DNA from: Gari tellinella
Lineage: Eukaryota > Mollusca > Bivalvia > Cardiida > Psammobiidae
NCBI GenBank assembly: GCA_922989275.2
Contig: OV277866.1
Coordinates: 37,899,246 to 37,963,245 of the forward strand
Length of the DNA stretch: 64,000 bases
Direction of reading: 5' to 3'
The notes beneath the pieces are model-generated. The model saw only the letters and a program-made list of their open reading frames with translations, was not told the DNA's origin and searched no databases. A program made the position numbers and the translations under genes. Shown in pieces: positions 52,545-63,515 of this stretch (positions within the stretch are counted from its first letter, which is position 1; each line of letters starts with the position of its first letter).

Positions 52545-53240
52545 CGTTTGTCAATTGGTTTGACTTTTTGCTTTACAAAGGGTATGACTCCTAGAGATTT
52601 TAAGGGTGCCTCTTGCATTGATTCGTTTTGCAAAGGTGTTTATAACGATCGGCTATAGATATTTTAAGAGGAGTACTTTAAACTCGAGATGCACTCCTTA
52701 ATTGATACGCAAAGAGAAGGGGCGATTTTCTACTTTATCGGCGTTAGTATTTATACGTTTGTAATTAATACTTCTCGGGCCCTTGAATTTGTTTATCTGT
52801 TTAGGCTACTCTAGAAAAAAATCAAGTATGCATATAGGCTTTGAGTAGTGTTCTTAAAACGGTCTCTTCTAGGTTCTTAGGACTCTTTGACTTAGACTGG
52901 TTCATTTGTCTCAAGACTTGGAATGGATAAACGTTGTGGCTAGTTTTGGATATCTAAACCTATGGGATTTAAAAACGACTTAGGTGCTGTAAAAGAATTT
53001 CAATGTCTAATTTCTTTACAAAACTTCCTATTATAGTACTTCATATTCATCTCTGTTTTTACTTCTGTTCAACTGTTGGATATTCAGTTCCGGGTCTTCA
53101 TTGTTTGGAGCCGTTACAAAGGTCTTGCGGCAACGACTTTGATTTGGATAAAACTATTGACATGAGTTTAGTAAATCATCCTTGCGGTCTAGGAATTTGC
53201 AACTTTTTACTTTTCATTTTTACTCTACATACATTGTATA
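52545..53240. other. Intronic DNA, nothing recognised
   Basis: AT-rich, no repeat ends. A 95-codon frame at 53003-53290 has no known domain and overlaps a decayed family A element. Confidence 0.4.
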
Positions 53241-53242
53241 CA

Positions 53243-53492
53243 ATGGGGAAAACCTTTTCCTTACCCAATATAGGCGTTCATGCTGAATAGTTATATCTCT
53301 TTGCAACAGTTTTGAGCCTGATCTGACACCGAGCATCTCTGCGTCTGATCAAGCTGAACATTGTTTGCAATTCTTGTCTTGACAATAATCAGATTGACAT
53401 ACTTTCAAGAGCATTTAATGTTTCACATTTTATTTCTTTGCGTTTGCGTTTCATTTTGTTTAAACGGGTAAGTAATAAAGTTTTCCAACTAA
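53243..53492 (+). mobile_element. Family A MITE, old copy
   Basis: CAATGGGGAAAACCTTTTCC at the left and TAATAAAGTTTTCCAACTA at the right. Hairpin relic AACAGTTTTGAGCCTGATCTG, with centre CACCGAGCATCTCTGCGTC. Confidence 0.65.
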
Positions 53493-54590
53493 AACTCAGG
53501 CGTTGGTCCTAAATCAGCCCAGTGGTAATCTGACGGATTAATTGTTCTATAACTGGAATCTAGGTCTATAAAAGAGGTATTTAGTAATATTAAACTAATG
53601 CATCTGGCTTTGTGCGGCGAACATGTGGTGGGGGCCCGCACAGATACAATTATCTTACATTCTTTGTAAAGACACATGCTTGTTACAAGGCTACAATTAA
53701 GAGGCAGTAAACTAAACATTGTCTTGTTATATCCCAACTAAATTCTATGGTAGGGCTACTCAATGCGTATGCTAATACTGCTCATTAAAATCGTCTCTTC
53801 GAGACGATTCTAATGAGTAGTCTCAGCATAGGATGTGATTGAGACATATTGATTCCATTACCTTAAATGCTAACTTCCGCCTTTAAATATACATTTATAG
53901 ATCTAGTGACGAAAGTTATATTTTCTAACAGTTAGGAATTAGATTAGATGCAATGTAAATAAATTTCTGATATAACAATAACACTTCGATAAGCGGATTG
54001 TTAATTCCCTTTTGCTGAAAAAGAAGAAATAAGTTTTTAATTTGCAGCAGACGTCAAGTAGGAAGTAAGGGACATTTTACGACATTCAAATGATAATGTC
54101 GTAAAATAGGGCATGTGTCTGGTAAACGTTGGACCTATTTTTGTGATTCCTCGGATGTTTATTTGATTTTTTGGGTGTTTTATTGTCTCAGTGCATCGTG
54201 GGTAGTCTGGTATCAGATCGATCACGTGCACTGCAGAAAACCAATCGAGACAAGTGTGTTCGAATGTATACAATGCACATACTAATAGTACTCAATGCAA
54301 GGAGTTCTCAATGCAATGGGCGTCTAACGTATATAAAAACAAGAAAACAAAATCGCAACTGCAATATAATTTAAATGAGAAAGTGTCAGGTTCTGGAAAA
54401 TATTGAAGATTTGATTAAAGTCATAATGGCAAACTGTGTTAATCCTGATAGGATGTCGAATGTCCCGACATAGTGTACTATAGACATGTTGTTGTTGTTG
54501 TTTTATCACAGACGGGGTTATTTGGAAAGAATAACATCGTCTCCATTGTAACGTAAATCCGTCTTGTTAAGAAAGTCTACGTTTGTAATT
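53493..54590. other. Intronic DNA with a small perfect hairpin
   Basis: CTCATTAAAATCGTCTCTTC GAGACGATTCTAATGAG at about 53781-53817 folds almost perfectly. One arm (AGAGACGATTCTAATGAGTAG) recurs at about 55363. A family A right end (GGAAAGAATAACATCGTCTC) sits at about 54520-54548. Confidence 0.55.
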
Positions 54591-54594
54591 TATA

Positions 54595-54842
54595 CAGTGG
54601 AGAAAACGCTATTCTTTCCCGTTTAAATGCAAACGAAACGCAAATGCATTTCAATGAAATGGAGGAAATGGCACCTTTTTGACAATGCTGACTATTTATT
54701 TTAATCTGAGTGGCAAACAGTTTGCAGCCTGATCAGACGCCGGGTTACCCGGCGTCTAATCAGGCTCCAAACTGTTTGCATAGGAAAATAGCTGTTTTAG
54801 AGTAAACGCGTTTATTTGGAAAGAATAGCGTTTTCTCTACTG
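54595..54842 (-). mobile_element. Family A MITE, intermediate form
   Basis: TA at 54593-54594 and 54843-54844. It has the TATTTATTTTAATCTGAGTGGC segment on one side only, linking the 305-bp and 246-bp forms. Hairpin core GACGCCGGGTTACCCGGCGTC. Confidence 0.9.
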
Positions 54843-54924
54843 TATGAGATGATCCAAGAATACTTTTTATAAATTTAAAAAATATTGAGATAGAGAGTGT
54901 CTTAAAAAAATTCAATGTACTGAC

Positions 54925-55170
54925 ATGTATTGGAAAACATGTTCCTTTTCAACGCAAACGAAACGCAGACGCAAAGCAATGAGATATACATATGGCAAAT
55001 AGCATTTTTGACATCTCTAACGATTTTTAATCTGTGTGGCAAACAGTTTGGAGCCTTATCAAACACCAGGTTACCCAACGTCTGATCTGACTCCAAATTG
55101 TTTGCAATGGACATCACTATTTAAGTAAATACACGTTTCTTTGGGAAATAATAGCATCTAATCCGCCATA
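54925..55170 (-). mobile_element. Family A MITE, decayed
   Basis: CGCAAACGAAACGCAGACGC, AATCTGTGTGGCAAACAG, hairpin with centre CACCAGGTTACCCAACGTC, and GGGAAATAATAGCATCTAATCC at the right. Terminal bases are altered. Confidence 0.7.
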
Positions 55171-56430
55171 GCATAACATAAATTACATATCCAGGACTCG
55201 GAGAATGCACATAATCATGCTATAGGGATCCCTCGGTATTATCATGTTACAATAAAGGTACACCATAACTTTAGTTAAGGAGAGTATCTGAAATAGCCAA
55301 ATTTTTACGCTTCCCTAATACTTCTATGTTGTCATTACTTATACATGTAAGACCTCCTCGAAGAGACGATTCTAATGAGTAGTCACAACATAGGGATTAG
55401 CGAAGAACTAACAGATATAAGTTTGGAACCCTTAGTTAGCTCCCTCTCATTAGAATCCCTGTTAAATTGTCTTAAGTACGCAAGTATTTTATATATTCAC
55501 ACACAGTCTAGTGTAGCGTAGTACAGCAATGTTATTTTCATATCGTCAGATGCCTTGCCAATCAGCCTATGAATTTGTTCTTAATTCATATTATTACCGA
55601 AATTGCAGCTCTCCCATTGAGAGTATGACTTGTCTATTTGTGTTACCAATTTAAGTACCGTTTAAATAGAACGCCTGATATAAGAACAAACGACAGGGAG
55701 ATAGTTAGCATACTATTTTCTTTAACGGATTAAAAAGTTTGCAAAAACTTTTAAATTTAGTACAAACATTTAGCTATTTTCTTCACGAACTCGCTGTGTT
55801 GTGCATATTACTTAAACCATTGGGACATTTGAGTGATTTCGTTACATTTGTAGCTTAGTTATCGGCATTTTTCTTTAGGACAAACACATAAAACCCCTTT
55901 TACAATTTACTACAAATCAAGAAAATATGTATTGACAGTATTTTAAAAAATGTCCCTTTCCATAAAAACTGTATCATCTACTTCACATTTGCAATTTAAC
56001 TCCTTCAATGCTTAGTAACTCTTATGGGTTGTAATGATCCCTTGTGGACCATTTTAGTTACCAAAACATGAAGCAGTCTACTTAGAATTCTGTGTAGTTT
56101 ATTAAATACTGGTCTAAATTAGTTTGTATTGGAACCCTCTGATCTGAGTCTACACTGATTGCAAATGTAATGAGTATTTTTAAACAGGTTCATGACTGGC
56201 AGAGAGTTAAGACTAGGTATCAATTCCTTGATAACCTTTAATTTCAGTTAAATTACTTTCAAGTAATGCATTATATCAAGTCTTTGCCGCATGTTTAGCT
56301 TTAAAATATATAGTAGCTTCGTCATCCGCCTAAAACGATGCAATGGCCAATGCGAGTGGATTTATACCGGGTGTCATATTCATTTATGTTTCGTTTGAAT
56401 ATTTAACACTTGTAAATGAACAGCCATTGA
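55171..56430. other. Intronic AT-rich DNA, few repeats
   Basis: One arm of the 53781 hairpin near 55360-55390 and a hairpin scrap (GGAACCCTCTGATCTGAGTC) near 56133. No gene recognised. Confidence 0.4.
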
Positions 56431-56436
56431 TTGTTA

Positions 56437-56680
56437 CAATGCAGAAGACGATATTATTTCCCGTTTATACGCAAACGAAACGCTAAAATAATGTAGTAAA
56501 ATGTAAAGAAATACAATTTTTTGTAAGAAATATGTTTATTTTATTCTGAGCGGCAAACAGTTTGAATGCTGATCAGACGCCGGGTTACCAAGCGTCTAAT
56601 CTGACTCCTAACTGTTTACAACACAACTATAGTTTAAGCGTAAATGATTTTATTGGGAAAGAACAACGTTTTCTCCTCTG
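56437..56680 (-). mobile_element. Family A MITE, diverged
   Basis: TA at 56435-56436 and 56681-56682. TIRs CAATGCAGAAGACG / CGTTTTCTCCTCTG. The hairpin is partly lost (GACGCCGGGTTACCAAGCGTC). Confidence 0.82.
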
Positions 56681-56899
56681 TAGCCCTTGAAAGGAATATC
56701 GGGGCTGGGAAAAGTAAGATAGGGTTGAGGTATATCATAAAAGGGGCACTGGTTACCTGATCCTCGTTATCAGCTATGTTTATACAAACGAACGCACATG
56801 ACCCTAGGAACCAGATGACAGGAAATGTATTTTTTATAACAATAGAAATCGCGATATCATAAAAAGAGATTTTCGGATATAGAACCGTTTTATTGTTAA

Positions 56900-57108
56900 C
56901 CCTTTCACTGCCTTACCTCGATTACAGAAGTTATTGTAATCAGTTTGAATCGTGATCAGATGCCGCGTCACGCGGCGTCTGATCAGGATGCAAACTGTTT
57001 GACGATCGTTTCAATATTTCTTAAGTCAAAATACCTAATAATTTTTTTTTAGAAATAGAAGCAGACGATAATTGATTAAAAATTGATGACGTCATGGCAG
57101 TGAAGGGT
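56900..57108 (+). mobile_element. Family B MITE
   Basis: TTAA at 56896-56899 and 57109-57112. Hairpin core GACGCCGCGTCACG-type, slightly changed (GATGCCGCGTCACGCGGCGTC). First of four TTAA elements in a row. Confidence 0.9.
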
Positions 57109-57136
57109 TTAACCTGTACTTTTATCTTAATCTTAA

Positions 57137-57359
57137 CTACTCTCCTGTAGATTACCCCGAGTACTGTAGAATTATTTCGAACAGATTGGGTCCTAATCGG
57201 ACAGCGAGTAACAAGGCATCTCGTCTGAATCCACTTAGATTACGATATTACTTTGGTCCCTTACAAATTATCTTTTTGAAAATAAGATAGATAAATTTTT
57301 TTTATCTGTCTTTATAAAAAAAGTAGACGACAATTGTTTGCTTTATGGCAGTGGAAGGA
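57137..57359 (+). mobile_element. Family B MITE, decayed
   Basis: TTAA (57133-57136), ACCCCGAGTACTGTAG at the left, TATGGCAGTGGAAGGA at the right. The hairpin is strongly altered (GGGTCCTAATCGGACAGCGAG). Confidence 0.6.
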
Positions 57360-57425
57360 TAAACATAATTGCAAATATTATCAGAATATTGCAAATTTGC
57401 AACAACAGTATTTCATTGAGTTTAA

Positions 57426-57625
57426 CTCTTTTACTTCCAATGACGACAAAATGCAACACTTTGCAAACAGTTTTGGTCCTGATCAGACGCCGCGTAAATC
57501 GGCGTTAGATCAGGATCCAAACTGTTTCTATGAATATTTCTTCTGTAAAAGAAAACCTACATCTGACTTGAAAAGATAATACTGACGACATTATCAATGC
57601 AGACGATATTATGACGATGAAAGGG
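57426..57625 (+). mobile_element. Family B MITE sharing a TTAA with its neighbour
   Basis: TTAA at 57422-57425 and 57626-57629. Hairpin core GACGCCGCGTAAATCGGCGTT. The right TTAA is also the left TTAA of the next element. Confidence 0.85.
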
Positions 57626-57629
57626 TTAA

Positions 57630-57872
57630 CTCATTATCCCCTGAAACTTCCAATGGAAAATTCCAGTTTACAATAAAGACTGGTCCATTTTAGATTATTT
57701 AGGGTTGTTTTTGATAATATATTACAAAATGACAAACAGTGAAGTCCCTGTTTAGAGGGCTCCTGCAGGAGCCCTCTAATCAGGGACTTCACTGTTTGCA
57801 TTAGACAAGCATACTCTTCAGGGGTACACTTTTGGTAGAGGACGCATATATGCGTCACTAGGGCGTAATGAG
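57630..57872 (+). mobile_element. Family D MITE, reference copy
   Basis: TTAA at 57626-57629 and 57873-57876, with symmetrical ends CTCATTA / TAATGAG. Length 243 bp. The hairpin (about 57733-57799) is nearly perfect: CAAACAGTGAAGTCCCTG outer arm and GAGGGCTCCTGCAGGAGCCC core. A small GCATATATGC palindrome lies near the right end. TTAA flanks point to piggyBac-like mobilisation. No coding capacity. Confidence 0.92.
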
Positions 57873-58124
57873 TTAAAGCAGACAATCAAACTTGACGGAT
57901 AAATAGTTAAAATCAAACAATTTTCCAGCAATTTAACATTATTTCAATATCAGAGTTAAATTTGTGTTTGCTTGTACATGTATTTGCTTAAACAAGGTTT
58001 GAGAAAATTTTAACAGAACATAATCGACTGGATCTCGATCACATGTCGAGTCATGTTCTATCTGATTAGGGGTACAAACTGTTTACAAATGACAGTACAC
58101 ACCGGGGTACATGCTTATAAAGCT

Positions 58125-58235
58125 TTTGAGTTGAGTATAAGTTCGTTCTAAAGCATTATATTGGTCAGATTTGAGCCTCGGCTCAAATCTGACCAATCAA
58201 ATGCTTGAGAAATATTTAAGACTCAACTCAAATGC
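58125..58235. repeat. Fold-back repeat with perfect 18-bp core arms
   Basis: ATTGGTCAGATTTGAGCC TC GGCTCAAATCTGACCAAT at 58160-58197, within GAGTTGAG...CTCAACTC outer repeats. It is unrelated to types I and II. Half of it recurs near 24670-24740 (GTTTGAGTTGAGTC, CAGATTTGAGC). Confidence 0.85.
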
Positions 58236-58239
58236 GTTA

Positions 58240-59200
58240 TAAGTATCGAGCCGTGTAAGGAATTAGAAGGTAGAGTAACACTGCTTTATTTACAAAACCT
58301 GGGAATTTAATTCTGATAACGTTTAGATCTACCTTCCTTGGATGTTTAGCTGAGAAAAATTGCAATAATGATAGAAATGGCACAATTTTCTTCAACAGAA
58401 TGTCTCTGTTGTTTTATTTCTCATTTCATTACATTTTAAAGACTTTCATTTACACACTGGCATGCCGTGATTTACCAGTTTACTCGTTGGGCCATTTAAG
58501 CAGAATCTCACCGTGATGACCCACGTTTTGGAACATACGAGCTGAGCTTGAGAAAACAGCGAAGACCCTAGTCAGACTCCTCTCTCAGACAAAGTCTAAT
58601 CATGGTCTAAACTGTTTGCCATTCACCGTGTACCTTTTGGCAATTAGTTCAAAGTTTATGATAATTACATCAGTTATGCAGAGTGTCTCAATGTTTAGGA
58701 TTGTTACAGAACATCCATGTATTTAAAACAGTTCGGCTCCAACCCCGATTTAGATAAAACTCCGGAATTATATCAAAATTCCAATTTGTAAATACATACA
58801 CCATATTTCCTGTAAGATAGTTGTGGCAAAATTCATTTTACAAATGTAGCAAACGACATTTTCTGCACCCTGCTTTATTAATCAAATGTAGGGAAACAAA
58901 TCGTGTATGCCTCGCCTCTCACAAGCATGTTCAAAAGAAATATTTCACCGATTACCATCGTCTCCCGTTTACTTTCCAATTTATTTTATTATGGGAAAAC
59001 CCCATGGAATCTATGTCACGGATTCCCTTCGCGAGAATTTGCAAGACTTGCAATAGGGTTGAGAGTTATTCGGTACAGCAAGTGGTTGGGAATCGTGTCG
59101 GTCTATCATTTTATTCTTTATATTTTCGTTTACTATGAGAATTTTAGGTATGGCGGGAAATCCAAAAATGTCATGCAAACGCAGTTGTAAAATGTTGTCA
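58240..59200. other. Intronic DNA, no gene recognised
   Basis: A degraded type D-like hairpin (AACAGCGAAGACCCTAGTCAG...CTAAACTGTTTG) lies at about 58556-58617. Frames at 58821-59190 have no known domain. Confidence 0.45.
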
Positions 59201-59206
59201 TTGCTA

Positions 59207-59452
59207 CAGTGGAGAATCTGTTATTCTTTCCCGTTTAAACGCAAACGTATGCAAACGCAAAACGCTAAAACGTAGAAAAGAACAACTTTTGGACAATTCT
59301 GATATTTCTTGTTTACCTTGGTGGCAAACAGTTTGGAGCCTGATCAGACGCCGGGTTACCCGGCGTCTGATCTGGCTCCAAACTGTTTGCACTGCAAATA
59401 ATAGTTTTAGCGTAAACGCGTTTATTGGGAAAGAATAACACATTATCCACTG
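59207..59452 (-). mobile_element. Family A MITE
   Basis: TA at 59205-59206 and 59453-59454. Hairpin intact. Youngest-looking A copy within the presumed intron. Confidence 0.92.
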
Positions 59453-59459
59453 TATACTG

Positions 59460-60040
59460 TCAACTGCTAAAACATGCACTATTTGTTTTATAGATTCAGG
59501 TTTCAGGCCTATAGATCAATCAACACGCATACAATAACAATCTGTTCGGATCATGATTAGACGGCAAATTGCAAGACATCTGATCTGATCGGAATCTTGT
59601 TGTTGAATTAATTGATTTAAAGGACAAGTATAATGTCTTCGCCACCTAGCAACTTACAGAGTAAGTATCGAAACCCGACGAGAAAGCTTGGTTACATTTT
59701 TAAAAATGGCATTGGTATATTATATATTCAAAACCTATAAAAGGCACTTTTTATACTGAAGCAATGAGATTATAAACAATACCAGTTCTTTTATTGTCAA
59801 ACCTTATTATACTAGTGTTTGTCTACTAGGAGCCTGATCGGATATTCATGCCGATGATTCGTCTGTCAAAATAACTAGATTTTGAATATAAGAAATAAAA
59901 ACCGACACGTTTAAGTATACGATTGTATAGCAGTGAACTTGTCCATTTTTGTTAATATTTTCAAAAGTTGATAATGGAACGTTTCAAGAAAAATTATGGA
60001 TAAATCCTCCGAAAATGTCTAGCAATTAATTAGTTTATGC
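59460..60040. other. Intronic DNA with a hairpin scrap
   Basis: A weak type I relic (CAATCTGTTCGGATCATGATTAG) near 59539. Nothing else is recognised. Confidence 0.4.
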
Positions 60041-60043
60041 AGT

Positions 60044-60370
60044 TCTCCCTCTCTACAATAGCCCTCCAAGCAACGACTCCCTAAATAAAACGACCTTTGT
60101 CGCTGTTCCAAAACATGACAACCATGTTTAACGTATTTGCTGCTGCAATATCGTCTGCTTAAGATTGTCGACTGCTGTTTTTATCAAATTTACATATTGG
60201 GTATTTAGATAGAAAACAACATAATGACGAGTGACAAACAGCTTGAATCCAGATCAGACGCCGCGTTACGCGGCGTCTGATCTGGATTCAAGCTGTTTGC
60301 AAATGTAAATCAATTTCTCTCCCTATAACGACTCCCTCCGAACAACGAACACATTTTGGTGTCTCATTGG
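60044..60370 (+). mobile_element. Family G MITE
   Basis: CAGTTCTCCCTCTCTACAAT at the left, GGTGTCTCATTGGGTAT at the right with the terminal GTAGAGAGGG lost. The hairpin (about 60236-60300) is perfect: CAAACAGCTTGAATCCAGATC with core GACGCCGCGTTACGCGGCGTC. Confidence 0.82.
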
Positions 60371-60871
60371 GTATATTTTGCATTCAATAAAACATTAATT
60401 AGATGCCTTTGTACAGATATGAGTATGTCCATTGCAAACAACTCACAGCCATGTCAGTAAATATGCGCTTGAAAAGACTTAAAACTCATCGATCCTCAGT
60501 TTTGAGTAATTCATAAATCGTTTCTACATTTCATGCATTGCGGTTAAGTTTAATTTTGTTTAAACTGGTCAATGATAACGAACTTAAACGGTACCACTAC
60601 ATAGTTCGTTTATTCATTGATATACATGTACAACAATATGATGCACTTTAACACAACATTAAACGAGCACATCTCCCTAGCCAAAAAAATACCAATTTAA
60701 TGAGTTCTTTGATACATAATAGTTACAATTTTACAACATTATAACATCATTTGGCGACTCCTCCACAGCGTGCGATTTAAAGTATATTTCAATTAAATAC
60801 AGCAAACCTTATTACCCAAATACAATTCCGTGAACACGCACTGAAATCTTTTAAGATATGTCAGCTATTTA

Positions 60872-60948
60872 GAGGGCAAACGTAATACAGAATGCATTAA
60901 AGGAGGTTTTTGTATTACGTTTGTTCTGCATTAAGCAGGGGCCTGTCA
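60872..60948. repeat. Inverted repeat related to type II
   Basis: GCAAACGTAATACAGAATGC / AATACAAAAACCTCC...GTATTACGTTTGTTCTGCAT form imperfect arms, and GCATTAAGCAGGGGCC at the right resembles the AAGCAGG edge. Weak support. Confidence 0.5.
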
Positions 60949-60949
60949 T

Positions 60950-61665
60950 AATGGTTAACATGTGCATCAATTGAGTACTCCTGAAATGCGGGTCTATTGT
61001 ACATACACTGTGTTATCAGCGGAACATATTTGCACATTCTTAATGACTAGATTATAAAACACATATCTCTGCGAGATTTTCCACCATTATCAACTTGTAA
61101 ATCATTAAAGCATTGTTATCTACGATTATAATGATGTTCCTTAATGTGTTATAACCTTTTTAGAACCGTACACGAACTATGCGTGTATTGTTCAAATAGA
61201 TTGGATTCAGATCTGACGATTAGCAAACCGTTGAAATATTTGGAATATATGGTTTATAAACTTATTGAACAACACTTGGAAAAGGTCAAGTATAAGTCGG
61301 AAGCTTATCACCAGGTTATGGGGGTTTCAAGTTGAAACAAACTCTAGTCTCCGAAAGGAACGGTTCTATCGACAACATCTTCAAAGTTACGAAAGACCTT
61401 GGCTATCTCCCCAGTCCCCTGGGGTCGGCGGACCCCCTCCATTCGAGAATTCCCAATGGTTTGTCGCCAAGATTCTTCTCAGATTTTGTAAACTGGGGCT
61501 TATAACAATTCTACTCACGATCAAAACCTTCATTAGTTATAGCTTTTTTCCTACGGACTCCCCAGAGTTCTTAATGTCCCTACGATGATATCTCTATACA
61601 AAATGTACCTTTTACAACTATCGAATTTCGGCGCAATTTCCTTCGCTCAGTGAGAGTAGAGACCA
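60950..61665. other. Intronic DNA with short frames
   Basis: Overlapping + frames at 61144-61335 and 61265-61588 are not repeat-derived and show no domain I recognise. 61360-61500 is GC-richer. A retained fragment of an old gene or element is possible but unproven. Confidence 0.35.
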
Positions 61666-61671
61666 GTATAA

Positions 61672-61867
61672 CAGCTGAATCTCGATAGATCAAACTGGCT
61701 TAAGTTAAAAATACCCATGTTTTAAAGTTCCAACATAACTCAGCCACGTTTTAATTTCCAAATATCGGTTTTCGACTTAATAACGTTCTAAACACATCAT
61801 TGACATTCAACGGTATATATACGCGTGTGTTTGATCTAAGCGAATTCTTATTGCCAAAGGTCGACTG
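61672..61867 (+). mobile_element. Family P (pogo-like) MITE, decayed
   Basis: CAGCTGAATCTCGATAGATC at the left and CAAAGGTCGACTG TA at the right. The interior shares TTAAAGTTCC / CCACGTTTTAATTTCC and ATATCGGTTTTCGACTTAA with the copy at 35564. Confidence 0.7.
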
Positions 61868-61869
61868 TA

Positions 61870-63300
61870 TTTCAGATTGTACATCTGGATTGATACTGAA
61901 TGTTTTTTTCCCAGTTGAAACTAGTAGTATCCTTTCAAATTTAGATTTATAGACTGTATATTTCTGAATCTGACAACGTTTGTAGTGTATGTTCAATGAA
62001 AGGATGCCTGACCAATAACACTAAACCTGACTACTGGTTATGCGATTCTCAAAATGTATCTTTTTTAAGAAACAATCTAAGTCAGAAACTTTGGAATAGG
62101 AAATATTGGGTCAGTAGCAGGCATTCATATGTTCTAGTTTTTTAGAAGTATATAATTATCTAAAATATATAGACGACGATAAGACACCAATGAAAACAAA
62201 TTCTTACCAGGGTGTTCATTGTGTTGGTACATGTTTGACGAACTCCTAAAATAATCCATTCATTTCATAATTAGCCTTAACCATAATGTGTGTCAAGAAA
62301 GTATATAAAACACTCAAGTAATAGTTCTAATTAGTTGTTAGTTTAAATAAAAACTTCAGTTCCAAACATAAAAATTAAATTTATTTTGAAAACATTCTGC
62401 ATGTATATTATCTCTTGAATTGTTAATAGTACGAATATTGAGAGTAGTATTGAATCTGTTATTAGAGACTATTATTTTGAGTGAAATTTACAACTTGCAT
62501 TCTGTTCATATTGGCATATGATATGTATGTAATATAATTTATAATATAATATTATTCCAACATTTAATATTGTTGAAATAAGCCGAATTAAAGAAAGGCT
62601 CTGCTTCAAAAATGATGTATAACGACTGCCACCATTCCAGTTTAGTTTCTATTTTTTATCAAAACATTAACGAATTATATAAAATAGTTACGTGTATGTA
62701 AATAATGTATTTCAATTGGCTGATATTTCTCATACCGTAAGTAAATGCATATGTTTGCCGGCTATAACATTCCAGAGATGTCCTGATTAGGAAGGCAATA
62801 ATACAATATTACAGTTTATCTCACTAAGTGTTTAATATCAAAGTTCATTGCATAACTATATTATTTAGCAACTGCTCATATTGCCAGCAACAATGCATTC
62901 TGATGCAAACATATTTCAAAGTTCTTAGTGTTTAATATAAAAATACCATTGTAGTTAATTCATTAGTACAGCACTCATTATACAATCTCGTAAACTAAAT
63001 GAACATTATCTCAAGTATCAGGATAACGTCATATTGACTTCAAACATCGATATTCTTCATCAAATTAACGCTCTAAGATGACAGTACTACATATTCCAAT
63101 CAAGAAGACCATGACAATTGTAAGAACTTATTATGAATATAGATTATAATAATTGACTGTCCAAAGCAATATGAACTAATCCGTTGTGTTGCCATTCTGT
63201 GATAAACTGTTTGAACACCATCAAAGACTTTCGGTTGGAAAGCAGGAGCATACTATTAATTTTGTTTCCCTATTTTTGGCTGCATTTACTAGTTCAGCTC
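61870..63300. other. Intronic AT-rich DNA, no repeats recognised
   Basis: One of the longest stretches without family A-S elements. No gene, RNA or hairpin signature is found. Confidence 0.4.
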
Positions 63301-63304
63301 ATTA

Positions 63305-63511
63305 TCCCTTCCCTTTGAAAACATGTGACCCCTTAAAGCAAGTTGAAAGTAAGGCAGAATGCGTCTTAAAGCGCATTTTCTTGGGTTTTAGCATGCTTAA
63401 AGCTACCATCTGCTAAGATATATACTATTGTTTAGATTACATTAATGACTGATTAGATTCAGCGGAGGAATTAAATAAATGTGCTAAAACGCGCTTCGGT
63501 AGGGTAAAGGG
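63305..63511 (-). mobile_element. Family E MITE, diverged
   Basis: Right end GGGTAAAGGG followed by TTAA (63512-63515). The type II hairpin is at about 63332-63405 (AAAGCAAGTTGAAAGTAAGGC, centre AATGCGTCTTAAAGCGCATT). The left end is blurred (CCCTTCCCTTTG). Confidence 0.75.
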
Positions 63512-63515
63512 TTAA

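Noticed and set aside
7223..59479. A recurring family of 60-110-codon frames sharing TVWSQIRRRVTRRLI or TVWSLIRRRVTRRLI
   Set aside because: They are translations of the family A MITE, both strands of the type I hairpin giving similar peptides because it is a palindrome. They start and end at variable places and have no coding constraint. They should not be annotated as proteins.
408..63405. GC-rich hairpins resembling bacterial intrinsic terminators
   Set aside because: No downstream U-tract in a consistent position. They are dispersed MITE cores in a eukaryotic genome.
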